This document shows positions 9,211 through 18,767 of a DNA stretch of 64,000 nucleotides, piece after piece. How positions within the stretch are numbered: position 1 is the stretch's first letter; each line of letters starts with the position of its first letter. The stretch comes from Thiofaba sp039822285 (lineage in GTDB: Bacteria > Pseudomonadota > Gammaproteobacteria > Halothiobacillales > Halothiobacillaceae). The DNA lies in the NCBI RefSeq assembly GCF_039822285.1, contig NZ_JBAJEY010000001.1:620001-684000 (forward strand), given 5' to 3'. The notes under the pieces are model-generated. The model was not told the origin of the DNA and did not search any database. It was given only the letters and a program-made list of their open reading frames with translations. The translations under genes were made by a program, and so were the position numbers.

Positions 9211-10266
9211 TTACGCAAACCAGGGGCCAAGCTTGAAGTACACGGCCACACCCTCGACCACGATCCACAGGATCGTCAGCGGGATGAAGACCTTCCAGCC
9301 CAGGCGCATGATCTGGTCATAGCGGTAGCGCGGGAAGGTGGCACGGAACCACAGGAAGAGGAACAGCAGGATGGCCACCTTGGCGAACATCCAGAAGATG
9401 CCCGGCACCCAGGCGAAGGCCGCCTCGAGGAAGCTCCCTTGGAACGGCGACAGCCAGCCGCCGAGGAACATGACCGCGGTGAGGGCCGAGATCAGGATCA
9501 TGTTGGCGTATTCGGCCAGCATGAAGATGGCGAAGGCCATGCCGGAATATTCGACGTGGAAACCCGCGACGATCTCGGATTCGCCCTCGGCGATGTCGAA
9601 CGGGGCGCGGTTGGTCTCGGCCACGCCGGAGATGAAGTAGACCAGGAACATGGGCAAGAGCGGCAGCCAGTACCAGTTCAGGATGCTGCCGTCCTGGGCG
9701 CGCACGATCTCCTGCAGGTTGAGGCTCTTGCTCGCCATCAGCACGCCGACCAGGGCGAAACCCATGGCGAGTTCGTAGGCGATCTTGTGCGCGGCCGAAC
9801 GCATGCCACCGAGCAGGGCGTACTTGGAGTTGGAGGCCCAGCCGGCGAGGATGACACCATAGACGCCCGCAGCGCCGACCGCGAGGACGTAGAGCAGACC
9901 GGCGTTGACATCGGCGACCACCCAGCCGTCATCGAAGGGCACCACGGCCCAGGCCACCAGCGCGGCAATCAGGATGATGATCGGCGAGGCGAAAAAGATG
10001 AACTTGTTCGCCTGGCTCGGAACGATGATCTCCTTGAACACCAGCTTGAACATGTCGGCCAGCGGCTGCAGGGCGCCGCGCGGGCCGACCCGGTTCGGGC
10101 CGATGCGCACCTGCATGTAGCCGATCACCTTGCGCTCGGCCAGGGTCAGGTAGGCGACCGCGCCGGTCAGGGGCAGGATGATGAGCAGGGTCTGGATCAG
10201 GATCAGGACGACCTGCTGCATGCCCTCGGGAAAGAGGTTCAACAGTGGGGAGAGGAACTCGGCCAT
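9211..10266 (-). CDS. nuoH: NADH-quinone oxidoreductase subunit H
   Basis: 351-residue membrane subunit forming part of the quinone chamber where the matrix arm meets the membrane arm. Characteristic stretches include RIGPNRVGPRGALQPLADM and the acidic loop ETNRAPFDIAEGESEIVAG. The start ATG at 10266 is 3 bases from the nuoG stop. Confidence 0.98.
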   Translation of the reverse strand: MAEFLSPLLNLFPEGMQQVVLILIQTLLIILPLTGAVAYLTLAERKVIGYMQVRIGPNRVGPRGALQPLADMFKLVFKEIIVPSQANKFIFFASPIIILIAALVAWAVVPFDDGWVVADVNAGLLYVLAVGAAGVYGVILAGWASNSKYALLGGMRSAAHKIAYELAMGFALVGVLMASKSLNLQEIVRAQDGSILNWYWLPLLPMFLVYFISGVAETNRAPFDIAEGESEIVAGFHVEYSGMAFAIFMLAEYANMILISALTAVMFLGGWLSPFQGSFLEAAFAWVPGIFWMFAKVAILLFLFLWFRATFPRYRYDQIMRLGWKVFIPLTILWIVVEGVAVYFKLGPWFA

Positions 10267-10269
10267 CGT

Positions 10270-12624
10270 TTACACCTTGCGAACCTGAACGTGGAGCGCA
10301 TCGCCAAGGGCGGCGGTCTGCGCCGCGCCGTAGGGGATCCATGCACATCCCGCGGGAATGCCTTCATCGGCCTGCACGGCCAGGGTGATATGCGCGTCGC
10401 CCGCGGCAATCACGGCCGCATCCGTCAGCCCAAGCCGCGCGATCTCGTCGGGATGCAGACGCACGACCACGTTGCCCCCCTCAAAGGTTGCCTGCAGGGC
10501 CGGCGAGCGACGTACCAGGGCATCCGAGGCATACAGGGCGACGCCGCCGATGCGCTGCATGCCCTCCTCGCTCGCCGCCTGGGCAGAGGGGGCCACGTCG
10601 ACGGGCGCGAGGCCTTGGTCAAGCGCCACGTCCTGACAGAGGGCGCGCAGTTCGTCACGCACCTCTTCCGAGGATAGGTAGTCGAACCCTTCGAGGTTCG
10701 CCAGGTTGCCGAGCACGCGCAGCACCTTCCACCCCGGACGGGCCTCACCCTGCGGGCGAGCCACGCCGCGCATCCCCTGCCAGCGCCCTTCGGTGTTGAC
10801 GTAGGTGCCGGAGGTCTCGGCAAAGGCCGCGATCGGCAGGATCACATGGGCGTAAGACTGCATGGCGGCGGTCATGAACGGCGAGAGCACGACATTGCAC
10901 TCGGCCTGGGCCAGAGCCTTGAGCGCGGCCTCTCCCGCCAGGCTGTCATGCTCGGGCTCGACGCCGACCAGCAGGTGGGCCTTGCCGGCGCCGGCGAGCA
11001 TGGCCGCCGCGTGCAGACCGGCCACGCCTGCGGCCTTCCCGCCCGGCAGGCGGTGGGGCACGGCCCCGGCCAGCCAGGCGCCCGCGCTGTTGCCACTGGC
11101 GGCGAATTCGCCCAGCGTGGCCCCCGTGGCAGCCGAGATCGCACGGGCGAGCTGGCGCAGCACGGCGAGGTCCGGGTGGGCCTGGGCGAGCGCACCAAGG
11201 TAGATGCCGGCACGCTTGGCCTGCTTGAGGGAGGCGGCCACAGCCTCGTGGCGCGCCTCGACCCGGGCCTGGGCCACGAGCGTCGCCAGCGCGCCGCCCA
11301 GCCCTTCCGGCCCGAGCGCGGCGAGAATGGCAGCAAGATCGTCAACCATGCCGGCGTTGCCGGAGGCGAGCTGCTCGAACACCTCGAAGGTCTGCGGCAG
11401 CACGGCCGGGTTGACGAAGGAGACCTTGGCGCCGGCGAGGGCGGCCTTGCGCAGACGCTGGGCCAGCAGGGGTTGCTCGTGACGGATGTGGCTGCCGATT
11501 ACCAGCACGGCCTGCTGGTGGTCGAGCTCGGCGACATCATGGCCGAGCCAGGGCATGGCAGGCAGGGCGTCCTGGTCGCGGAAGTCGCGCTGGCGCAGGC
11601 GGTGGTCGATGTTGGCCGAGCCGAGCCCACGGGTCAGCTTCTGCGCAAGGTAGATCTCTTCGAGCGTGCTGTGTGGGGCCACGAGGGTGCGCAGTGCGCT
11701 GCCCGCGGCCTTGAGGCCGCGAGCCGCGATCTCCAGCGCCTCTTCCCAGCTGGCCTCGCGCCAGCCGGCCTCGACACGCACCATCGGGCTGGTCAGGCGA
11801 TCGCCCGCCGTAAGGCCCATGTAGCTGAAGCGGTCGCGGTCGGACAGCCAGACCTCGTTGACCGCCTCATTCTCGCGCGGGACCACGCGCATGACGTTGC
11901 CGTCGCGGGTGTGGACGTAGATGTTGGAACCCAGGCCATCGTGCGGGGCAATGGCCGCATGCTGGGCCAGCTCCCAGGGGCGGAAGGTGTAGCGCGACGG
12001 CTTGGCGGTCAGGGCGCCGACCGGACACAGGTCGATGACGTTGCCGGAGATCTCCGAAGTCACCGCCTTGGCGATGTAGGTGCCGATCTCCATGTGCTCG
12101 CTGCGACCGGTCGCCCCCAGCTCGCGCAGGCCGGCAATCTCCTCGCCGAAACGCACGCAGCGGGTGCAGTGGATGCAGCGGGTCATGTCGGTGGCGATCA
12201 GCGGACCGATGTCCTTGTCCTTCACCACGCGCTTGGTCTCGGAGTACTGACCGACGCCGTCGCCATAGCCCATGGCGACGTCCTGCAGCTCGCACTCCCC
12301 GCCCTGGTCGCAGATCGGGCAGTCCAGCGGGTGGTTGATGAGCAGGAACTCCATGGTCGCACGCTGGGCGGCGATGGCCTTGGGCGACTTGGTGAATACG
12401 CGCATGCCTTCGGAGATGGGCGTGGCGCAGGCCGGCAGGGGCTTGGGCGCGCGCTCAACCTCAACCAGGCACATGCGGCAGTTGGCCGCCACAGACAGCT
12501 TGCGGTGGTAGCAGAAACGCGGGATGTGGATGCCGGCCGCGTCGGTGACCTCGATCAGCATGTCACCCTGGCGCCCATGCAGCTTCTGGCCATCGACCTC
12601 GATGGTGATCAGATCGTCGCTCAT
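10270..12624 (-). CDS. nuoG: NADH-quinone oxidoreductase subunit G
   Basis: 784-residue iron-sulfur subunit. The N-terminus holds a 2Fe-2S domain (cysteines in RFCYHRKLSVAANCRMCLVE), then the His/Cys cluster region near CPICDQGGECELQD and the 4Fe-4S motif CIHCTRCVRFGEE. The remaining roughly 550 residues are the molybdopterin-oxidoreductase-like domain, which has lost its cofactor in complex I. Its C-terminal third is alanine-rich and diverges more than the cluster domains, as is usual. Confidence 0.97.
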   Translation of the reverse strand: MSDDLITIEVDGQKLHGRQGDMLIEVTDAAGIHIPRFCYHRKLSVAANCRMCLVEVERAPKPLPACATPISEGMRVFTKSPKAIAAQRATMEFLLINHPLDCPICDQGGECELQDVAMGYGDGVGQYSETKRVVKDKDIGPLIATDMTRCIHCTRCVRFGEEIAGLRELGATGRSEHMEIGTYIAKAVTSEISGNVIDLCPVGALTAKPSRYTFRPWELAQHAAIAPHDGLGSNIYVHTRDGNVMRVVPRENEAVNEVWLSDRDRFSYMGLTAGDRLTSPMVRVEAGWREASWEEALEIAARGLKAAGSALRTLVAPHSTLEEIYLAQKLTRGLGSANIDHRLRQRDFRDQDALPAMPWLGHDVAELDHQQAVLVIGSHIRHEQPLLAQRLRKAALAGAKVSFVNPAVLPQTFEVFEQLASGNAGMVDDLAAILAALGPEGLGGALATLVAQARVEARHEAVAASLKQAKRAGIYLGALAQAHPDLAVLRQLARAISAATGATLGEFAASGNSAGAWLAGAVPHRLPGGKAAGVAGLHAAAMLAGAGKAHLLVGVEPEHDSLAGEAALKALAQAECNVVLSPFMTAAMQSYAHVILPIAAFAETSGTYVNTEGRWQGMRGVARPQGEARPGWKVLRVLGNLANLEGFDYLSSEEVRDELRALCQDVALDQGLAPVDVAPSAQAASEEGMQRIGGVALYASDALVRRSPALQATFEGGNVVVRLHPDEIARLGLTDAAVIAAGDAHITLAVQADEGIPAGCAWIPYGAAQTAALGDALHVQVRKV

Positions 12625-12644
12625 TCTCAGGATCCTTGCGGCCT

Positions 12645-13928
12645 TCAGCGGCCCATGGCATCGACCATGCTATGGCCGTGCTCGATGTAGTACTCGAATT
12701 CGTGACGGAAGTGCTTGAGGAAGCTGCGCACCGGCATGGCCGCCGCATCGCCCAGGGCACAGATGGTGCGCCCCTCGATCTTGCTCGCCACGTCGTCCAG
12801 GCGCTTGAGGTCCTCCAGCGTGCCCTTGCCCTCGACGATGCGGTTGAGCATGCGGTACAGCCAGCCCGTACCCTCGCGGCAGGGCGTGCACTGACCGCAG
12901 GACTCGGAATAGTAGAAGCGCGAGATGCGGCGCAAGGCCTTGACCATGCAGGTGGAGTCGTCCATCACGATCATGCCGCCGGAGCCGAGGAAGGTCCCGG
13001 CCTTGGCGATGGAGTCGTAGTCCATGTTGACCTGCATCATGACCTCCCCCGGAACGACGGGCACGGACGAGCCACCGGGAATGACGGCCTTGAGCTTGCG
13101 CCCATGACGCACCCCACCGGCCATCTCAAGCAGCTTGGCAAACGGGGTGCCCATCGGGATCTCGAACACCCCGGGATTGTTCACGTGGCCGGAGACGGAG
13201 AACATCTTGGTGCCGCCGCTGTTCGGCACGCCAAGATCCGCGAACCACTTGCCGCCGTTGCGCATGATCGCCGGCACGGAGGACAGGGTTTCGGTGTTGT
13301 TGATCGTGGTCGGACGGCCGTACAGACCGAAGTTGGCAGGGAACGGCGGTTTGAAGCGCGGCTGGCCCTTCTTGCCCTCCAGCGATTCGAGCAGCGCGGT
13401 CTCCTCGCCACAGATGTAGGCGCCGGCGCCGAGCGAACCGTAGAGGTCCATGTCGACGCCGGAACCAAGGATATTCTTGCCCAGCAGGCCGGCCGCATAG
13501 GCCTCCTTCAGCGCCTGCTCGAAGCGCTGGAACGGCAGGTCGCCAAATTCGCCGCGCATGTAGTTGTAGCCGACGGTGGCACCGATGGTGTAGCCGGCGA
13601 TCGCCATGCCCTCGACCAGGGCATGCGGGTTGTTGAGTAGGATCTGGCGATCCTTGGCCGTACCCGGCTCGGACTCGTCCGAGTTGCAGACGATGTATTT
13701 CTGCCCCGGAGCATTGCGCGGCATGAAGCTCCACTTCAGCCCGGTGGGGAAACCCGCGCCGCCACGGCCACGCAGATTGGAGGCCTTGAGCTCCTCGATG
13801 ATGACCGCAGGGTCAGTCTTCTCGGCCAGGATCTTGCGCCAGGCCTGGTAGCCGCCGGTCTTGAGGTAGCTCTCAAGGGTCCACGGCTCGTCGAACTGGC
13901 GGGTTGCGAAACAAACCTGAACGGTCAT
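12645..13928 (-). CDS. nuoF: NADH-quinone oxidoreductase subunit F (NADH and FMN binding)
   Basis: 427 residues. It binds NADH and FMN and cluster N3, the entry point of electrons to complex I. The glycine-rich GRGGAGFPTGLKWSF motif is near residue 54, and the 4Fe-4S motif ESCGQCTPCREGTGW is near residue 350. It starts 3 bases after the nuoE stop. Confidence 0.98.
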   Translation of the reverse strand: MTVQVCFATRQFDEPWTLESYLKTGGYQAWRKILAEKTDPAVIIEELKASNLRGRGGAGFPTGLKWSFMPRNAPGQKYIVCNSDESEPGTAKDRQILLNNPHALVEGMAIAGYTIGATVGYNYMRGEFGDLPFQRFEQALKEAYAAGLLGKNILGSGVDMDLYGSLGAGAYICGEETALLESLEGKKGQPRFKPPFPANFGLYGRPTTINNTETLSSVPAIMRNGGKWFADLGVPNSGGTKMFSVSGHVNNPGVFEIPMGTPFAKLLEMAGGVRHGRKLKAVIPGGSSVPVVPGEVMMQVNMDYDSIAKAGTFLGSGGMIVMDDSTCMVKALRRISRFYYSESCGQCTPCREGTGWLYRMLNRIVEGKGTLEDLKRLDDVASKIEGRTICALGDAAAMPVRSFLKHFRHEFEYYIEHGHSMVDAMGR

Positions 13929-13931
13929 GGT

Positions 13932-14459
13932 TTAGTGCCCATCGTCTTGTTGCGCCACGGCGTCGAGGATCGCGTCCACCTTCTCCGGGGTCAGGCGCTC
14001 ATAGTACACGTGGTCGACCTGCATCATCGGCCCGCCATCACAGGCGGCCAGGCACTCCTCCTCGCACTTGAGGAAGAACTTGCCGTCCGGGGTGCTCTCG
14101 CCGGTCTTGATGCCGAGCCTGTTCTCGATGTGCTCGACGATGCGGTCGGAGCCCATCAGCCAGCAGGAGATGTTGGTGCAGACGGAGATGCTGTGGCGCC
14201 CGACCGGCTTGGTCTCGAACATCGAGTAGAAGGTCGCCACCTCGTAGGCGGCGATCTCCGGGATGCCAAGATAGGCCGCCACGGCGTCCATCAGCTCGGT
14301 GGTCAGATAGCCGTGATTCTGGTGCTGCACGGCGCGCAGGGCGGCGAGCAGGGCCGACTGGCGACGATCCGCCGGATACTTGGCGAGCCAGTGCTCGATC
14401 TCGGCACGGGTTTCCTCGCTCAGCACGGCGATCTTGCGTTCACGTTCTTGCGCGTTCAT
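13932..14459 (-). CDS. nuoE: NADH-quinone oxidoreductase subunit E (2Fe-2S)
   Basis: 175-residue thioredoxin-fold subunit carrying the N1a 2Fe-2S cluster. The cysteine pairs are CTNISC (CX4C) and ECLAAC (CX3C). The ATG at 14459 shares its A with the nuoD stop (TGATG); a TTG three bases earlier is less likely. It works with NuoF and NuoG in the NADH dehydrogenase module. Confidence 0.97.
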   Translation of the reverse strand: MNAQERERKIAVLSEETRAEIEHWLAKYPADRRQSALLAALRAVQHQNHGYLTTELMDAVAAYLGIPEIAAYEVATFYSMFETKPVGRHSISVCTNISCWLMGSDRIVEHIENRLGIKTGESTPDGKFFLKCEEECLAACDGGPMMQVDHVYYERLTPEKVDAILDAVAQQDDGH

Positions 14460-15712
14460 CAACGGTCAACCTCACCAAAGACGATGTCCTGCGTGCCGAT
14501 GATGGCCACCACGTCGGCGATCATGTGCCCGCGCGACATCTCATCCAGACCGGAGAGGTGGGCGAAGCCCGGCGCACGGATCTTCAGGCGGTACGGCTTG
14601 TTGGCGCCGTCGGACACAAGGTAGATGCCAAACTCCCCCTTCGGGTGCTCCACGGCCGAGTACACCTCCCCTTCCGGCAGGCAGAAGCCCTCGGTAAACA
14701 GCTTGAAATGGTGGATGAGGGCCTCCATGTCGGCCTTCATCTCCTCGCGGCGCGGCGGGGCGAACTTGTGGTCCTCGGTCAACACCGGGCCCGGGTTCTT
14801 GCGCAGCCAGTCGATGCACTGCTTGATGATGCGGTTGGACTGGCGCATCTCCTCGACCCGCACCAGATAGCGGTCGTAGCAGTCACCATTGACACCGACC
14901 GGGATGTCGAAGTCGACCTTGTCGTAGGCCGCGTAGGGCTGCTTCTTGCGCAGGTCCCACTCGATGCCGGAGCCGCGGATCATCGGCCCGGTGAAGCCCA
15001 TGGCCAGCGCACGCTCGGGGGACACCACGCCGATGCCGACGGTGCGCTGCTTCCAGATGCGGTTGTCGGTCAGCAGGGTTTCGTATTCGTCCACCAGGGC
15101 CGGGAAGCGCTGGGTGAAGTCCTCAAGGAAGTCGAGCATCGAACCCTGGCGGGCCTCGTTCATGCGCGCCACATCGCGGGCCGAGTGCCACTTGGACGGG
15201 CTGTACTGCGGCATGGCGTCCGGCAGGTCGCGGGCGACACCGCCCGGACGGTAGTAGGTCGCGTGCAGACGGGCGCCCGAGACTGCCTCGTAGCAGTCCA
15301 TCAGGTCCTCACGCTCGCGGAAGCAGTACAGGAACACCGACATGGCACCGATGTCGAGGGCATGCGCCCCGAGCCACAGCAGGTGGTTCAGGATGCGGGT
15401 GATCTCATCGAACATCGTGCGGATGTAGAGCGCACGCTCCGGCACCTGGATGCCGGCCAGCTTCTCCATCGCCATCACATAGGCGTGCTCGTTGCACATC
15501 ATGGACACGTAGTCGAGACGATCCATGTAGCCGATGCTCTGGTTGTAGGGCTTGCTCTCGGCCAGCTTCTCGGTGGCCCGGTGCAGAAGGCCGATGTGGG
15601 GATCGGCGCGCACCACCGTCTCGCCATCCAGTTCGAGGACCAGGCGCAGCACACCGTGGGCCGAGGGGTGCTGCGGGCCGAAGTTCAGCGTGTAGTTTTG
15701 AATCTCGGGCAC
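14459..15712 (-). CDS. nuoD: NADH-quinone oxidoreductase subunit D
   Basis: 417 residues, the 49-kDa subunit lining the quinone pocket. The N-terminal GPQHPSAHGVLRL loop carries the quinone-site histidine. The C-terminus ends in the usual DIVFGEVDR. NuoC and NuoD are separate genes here, unlike the fused NuoCD of E. coli. The start lies 3 bases after the nuoC stop. Confidence 0.98.
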   Translation of the reverse strand: MPEIQNYTLNFGPQHPSAHGVLRLVLELDGETVVRADPHIGLLHRATEKLAESKPYNQSIGYMDRLDYVSMMCNEHAYVMAMEKLAGIQVPERALYIRTMFDEITRILNHLLWLGAHALDIGAMSVFLYCFREREDLMDCYEAVSGARLHATYYRPGGVARDLPDAMPQYSPSKWHSARDVARMNEARQGSMLDFLEDFTQRFPALVDEYETLLTDNRIWKQRTVGIGVVSPERALAMGFTGPMIRGSGIEWDLRKKQPYAAYDKVDFDIPVGVNGDCYDRYLVRVEEMRQSNRIIKQCIDWLRKNPGPVLTEDHKFAPPRREEMKADMEALIHHFKLFTEGFCLPEGEVYSAVEHPKGEFGIYLVSDGANKPYRLKIRAPGFAHLSGLDEMSRGHMIADVVAIIGTQDIVFGEVDR

Positions 15713-15715
15713 GAC

Positions 15716-16432
15716 TCAGCCCTTCTTCTGCTTGGAGAGGATGTAGCGGTGATCGTCGCGGATCACCCGCGGCACCAGCACGCGCGGTTCAATACTGACC
15801 GGTTCGTACACCACGCGGCCCTTGGCCTCGTCGTAGCGCATCTCGACGTGTCCGATGAGCGGGAAGTCCTTGCGGAACGGGTAACCGACGAAACCGTAGT
15901 CGGTGAGGATGCGGCGCAGGTCGGGGTGACCATCGAACAAGATGCCGAACAGATCAAAGGCCTCGCGCTCGAACCAGTTGGCGGCGGACCAGATGTCGCA
16001 CACCGAGGGCAGGACCGGCATCTCGGCATCCGCGCAGTACACGCGCAGGCGCAGGCGTGCGTTGTGGCGATAGGAGAGCAGATGGTAAACCACGGCAAAA
16101 CGCGGACGCTCGGGGGCCGCCAGCGGCAGATCGTCACCGAACTTCAGCCGCCCCGCAGTGGCCTCCTGCACACCGCGGCTGAAGCCGCCCTTGCTGACCG
16201 TGTCATCGGCCATCCACTCGCTCTTGCCGTAGTCGCTGTAGTCGACGCCGCACAGATCGACCAGCTGCTCGAAGGCAAAGTCGGCCTCCGAACACAGCGC
16301 CTCACAGACGTACAGCAGCTCCTCCGCCGGAAGCTCGAGGGTCAGCTCATCATGCTTCTGGACCAGCGCGCTGAAGCGCCCCGCGAAGCGGGACTCCAGT
16401 TCACCGCGCAGTTGCTCAAGGGATTTAGCCAT
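15716..16432 (-). CDS. nuoC: NADH-quinone oxidoreductase subunit C
   Basis: 238-residue 30-kDa subunit of the complex I connecting module. The signature ERE(A)FDLFGI(L)F then HPDLRRILTDYGF is present. It is somewhat longer than the roughly 200 residues of many homologs, the extra length lying in the N-terminal half. A basic Lys/Gln-rich tail (SKQKKG) closes it. Confidence 0.96.
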   Translation of the reverse strand: MAKSLEQLRGELESRFAGRFSALVQKHDELTLELPAEELLYVCEALCSEADFAFEQLVDLCGVDYSDYGKSEWMADDTVSKGGFSRGVQEATAGRLKFGDDLPLAAPERPRFAVVYHLLSYRHNARLRLRVYCADAEMPVLPSVCDIWSAANWFEREAFDLFGILFDGHPDLRRILTDYGFVGYPFRKDFPLIGHVEMRYDEAKGRVVYEPVSIEPRVLVPRVIRDDHRYILSKQKKG

Positions 16433-16435
16433 GGC

Positions 16436-16927
16436 TTATGCCTCGATGGGCTGGCGCGCGATGGTGCTGGTGCGCCGGATCTTGTTCTGAAGCTGGATGA
16501 TGCCGTAGAGCAACGCCTCCGCCGTGGGCGGGCAGCCAGGCACGTAGATGTCCACCGGCACGATGCGGTCGCAGCCGCGCACCACGGCATAGGAATAGTG
16601 ATAGTAGCCACCGCCGTTGGCACAGGACCCCATGGAGATGACCCAGCGCGGCTCCGCCATCTGGTCGTAGACCTTGCGCAGGGCCGGGGCCATCTTGTTG
16701 ACCAGGGTGCCGGCAACGATCATCACGTCCGACTGGCGCGGGCTTGGGCGGAATACCACCCCGAAGCGATCGAGGTCATAGCGCGATGCGCCGGCGTGCA
16801 TCATCTCCACCGCACAGCAGGCCAGACCAAAGGTCATCGGCCACAGCGAGCCGGTACGCGCCCAATTGATGAGCTTGTCAGCAGAAGTCGTGACAAAGCC
16901 CTTGTCGAGAACACCTTCTATTCCCAT
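16436..16927 (-). CDS. nuoB: NADH-quinone oxidoreductase subunit B (cluster N2)
   Basis: 163 residues. It carries the terminal N2 4Fe-4S cluster that reduces quinone. The cysteine ligands are visible in GLACCAVEMM, GSCANGG and PGCPPTAEAL. The start at 16927 (MGIEGVLDKG) overlaps the nuoA stop by 10 bases; seven more N-terminal residues are open but not family-like. Confidence 0.97.
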   Translation of the reverse strand: MGIEGVLDKGFVTTSADKLINWARTGSLWPMTFGLACCAVEMMHAGASRYDLDRFGVVFRPSPRQSDVMIVAGTLVNKMAPALRKVYDQMAEPRWVISMGSCANGGGYYHYSYAVVRGCDRIVPVDIYVPGCPPTAEALLYGIIQLQNKIRRTSTIARQPIEA

Positions 16928-17274
16928 TCCAGAGCCCCCTTCTTCCACTCGTAGACAAACCCGATCACCAGGATGAGCAGGAACAGGCCCATGGCCAGCA
17001 GGCCGAAGGTGCCGATCTCATCCAGGGCGACGGCCCAGGGAAAGAGAAATGCGATCTCGAGGTCGAAGATGATGAAAAGGATGGCGACGAGGTAGTAGCG
17101 CACGTCGAACTTCATGCGCGCATCCTCGAAGGCGGCAAAGCCACACTCGTAGGGCGAGTCCTTCTCCTTCTCGGGACGACGGGGGGCAAATACGAAGCCC
17201 GCGGCAAGCATGGCGACACTGAACGCCAAGCCGACCACGAAGAACACCAGGACAGGAAGGTAGTTCTCCAGCAC
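16918..17274 (-). CDS. nuoA: NADH-quinone oxidoreductase subunit A
   Basis: 118-residue, three-helix membrane subunit and first gene of the nuo operon. The start is a GTG at 17274 (MLENYLPVLVFF), chosen because a strong Shine-Dalgarno (GGAGGAGTG on the minus strand, 17281-17289) sits just upstream. A longer reading to 17442 would run into the tRNA gene. The ECGFAAFEDARMKFDVRYYL loop, central to the quinone site, is present. Confidence 0.95.
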   Translation of the reverse strand: MLENYLPVLVFFVVGLAFSVAMLAAGFVFAPRRPEKEKDSPYECGFAAFEDARMKFDVRYYLVAILFIIFDLEIAFLFPWAVALDEIGTFGLLAMGLFLLILVIGFVYEWKKGALEWE

Positions 17275-17414
17275 GCGCCTCACTCCTCCGGACAATTGGG
17301 CGCAGGAGAAACCCGGGCACCGAGGTGCCGCATTCCAGCCTTGCGCCCTGATCGTGGTTATTGTAATGCTCGGTTCTGGCGACCGATGAATCCCGGCGAA
17401 CCGGAACCCTGAAA

Positions 17415-17499
17415 TGGTGCGGATGGTGGGACTCGAACCCACACGTCTTTCGACACTACCCCCTCAAGATAGCGTGTCTACCAATTCCACCACATCCGC
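17415..17499 (-). tRNA. tRNA-Leu(GAG)
   Basis: 85-nt class II tRNA on the minus strand with encoded CCA (17415-17417). The acceptor stem GCGGATG pairs with CATCCGC. The anticodon stem CTATC/GGTAG encloses the loop TTGAGGG, giving anticodon GAG. The T arm contains GGTTCGAGTCC. A variable arm is present, as expected for Leu. It sits between secG and nuoA, a common gammaproteobacterial arrangement. Confidence 0.97.
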
Positions 17500-17504
17500 G
17501 ATGA

Positions 17505-17831
17505 TCATTTGGCCGACGGCACATCCGTCGGCTTGCTTTCCTGCGGAACAACCTCCGTGCTGACGGGGACTTCCGAGGATACGACGCTGCTCCGCTGCGG
17601 AGCGGACGTAACAATATACGCAAGAAGCAGGCTTGTCACGAAAAAAATCGCAACCAGCCAGGCCGTGGTGCGGCTCAGGAAGGTGGCCGCGCCACGCGCA
17701 CCAAAAACAGTCGACGAAGCGCCGCTACCGAAGGCCGCACCTGCGTCCGCCCCTTTGCCTTGCTGCATCAGGACCAGCCCGATCAGCACAATGCCGACGA
17801 GCACATGAAAACCGACCAGCAGAGCGGTCAT
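17505..17831 (-). CDS. secG: Preprotein translocase subunit SecG
   Basis: 108-residue SecYEG accessory subunit with two transmembrane helices (about residues 3-20 and 52-72). The conserved QQGKGADAGAAFGSGAS loop between them is diagnostic. The start at 17831 overlaps the tpiA stop (ATGA). The polar C-terminal tail is low-complexity. The tRNA-Leu begins only 5 bases beyond the stop. Confidence 0.96.
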   Translation of the reverse strand: MTALLVGFHVLVGIVLIGLVLMQQGKGADAGAAFGSGASSTVFGARGAATFLSRTTAWLVAIFFVTSLLLAYIVTSAPQRSSVVSSEVPVSTEVVPQESKPTDVPSAK

Positions 17832-18580
17832 GCCGCACCCCCAGCTGCTGCACAAATGGCCATGAAATCTTCCGCCTTGAGCGAGGCCCCACCGATCAGG
17901 CCGCCGTCGATGTCCGGCATGGCCATGAGTTCGGCCGCGTTTTCCGGCTTCATGCTGCCACCATACTGGATGCGCGCGCGCGAGGCCACGCCCGCGTCAT
18001 GCGCCGCCAGGCGGGCCCGGATAAAGGCATGAACCTGCTGCGCCTGTTCAGGCGTGGCGGTACGCCCGGTGCCGATCGCCCAGACCGGCTCATAGGCGAT
18101 CAGCGCCCGCTCGAAGGCCGCGACACCGGAAACCCCGAGCACCGCATCCAGCTGACGCGCAACCACCGACTCGGTCACCCCCTGCTCGCGCTCCTCCAGC
18201 GTCTCCCCCACACACAGGATGGGACACAGGCCAGCGCGCAGGGCATTGGCGAACTTACGGGCCACATCTTCATCCGTCTCGCCACACAGGGCGCGGCGCT
18301 CGGAGTGACCGACGATGACATAGGAACAACCGGCATCGCTCAGCATGGAGGCCGACACCTCACCGGTGTAGGCGCCATCCTGCTCATACAGAGAGACATC
18401 CTGGGCACCGACACCGATGCCTTTGCCTCCCAGCCCCTCGACGACCTGCCGGATGAAGATGGCCGGCGGGCAGACCGCCACATCCACGCCACCCACCGCG
18501 CGCAAACCAGCGATGAGGTGGTCAACGCTCGCACGCCGGCCATTCATCTTCCAGTTTCCTACAACGATCGGTCTGCGCAT
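17828..18580 (-). CDS. tpiA: Triosephosphate isomerase
   Basis: 250-residue TIM barrel that interconverts dihydroxyacetone phosphate and glyceraldehyde 3-phosphate (glycolysis, gluconeogenesis, Calvin cycle). Catalytic residues are visible: the lysine in GNWKMNG, the histidine in VGHSERR and the glutamate in YEPVWAIGTG. The start at 18580 gives MRRPIVVGNWK; 11 further upstream residues are not family-like. Confidence 0.97.
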   Translation of the reverse strand: MRRPIVVGNWKMNGRRASVDHLIAGLRAVGGVDVAVCPPAIFIRQVVEGLGGKGIGVGAQDVSLYEQDGAYTGEVSASMLSDAGCSYVIVGHSERRALCGETDEDVARKFANALRAGLCPILCVGETLEEREQGVTESVVARQLDAVLGVSGVAAFERALIAYEPVWAIGTGRTATPEQAQQVHAFIRARLAAHDAGVASRARIQYGGSMKPENAAELMAMPDIDGGLIGGASLKAEDFMAICAAAGGAA

Positions 18581-18646
18581 GGGTATCGAAGGGTTATCAA
18601 AAACGGCCGCCAAGATTACTCAGAACGGGGGCCGAAATCAAACCGT

Positions 18647-18697
18647 TTAACAGGTCATTGAAAAAGTCTTTCCGCGGTCTGCCAAGACACGCCGCGG
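18647..18697. repeat. Probable decayed end (E) of the hairpin repeat, overlapping a possible glmM terminator
   Basis: On the plus strand, TTTAACAGGTCATTGAAAAA closely resembles the terminal inverted repeat TTAACAGGCTGTTGAAAAA seen at 36506-36524. The rest of the element is not recognisable. On the minus strand a hairpin (18672-18697, CCGCGG arms with an inner GTCT/AGAC stem) is followed by AAAGACTTTTT, so this may also terminate glmM transcription. The 6-base gap before the T run weakens that. Confidence 0.4.
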
Positions 18698-18767
18698 GGG
18701 CGGAGAAGGCACCACGCGTGGCTGATATGCCGTCACCGCCGCCTGCAAGGCCCGCCGGGGCATCGCC

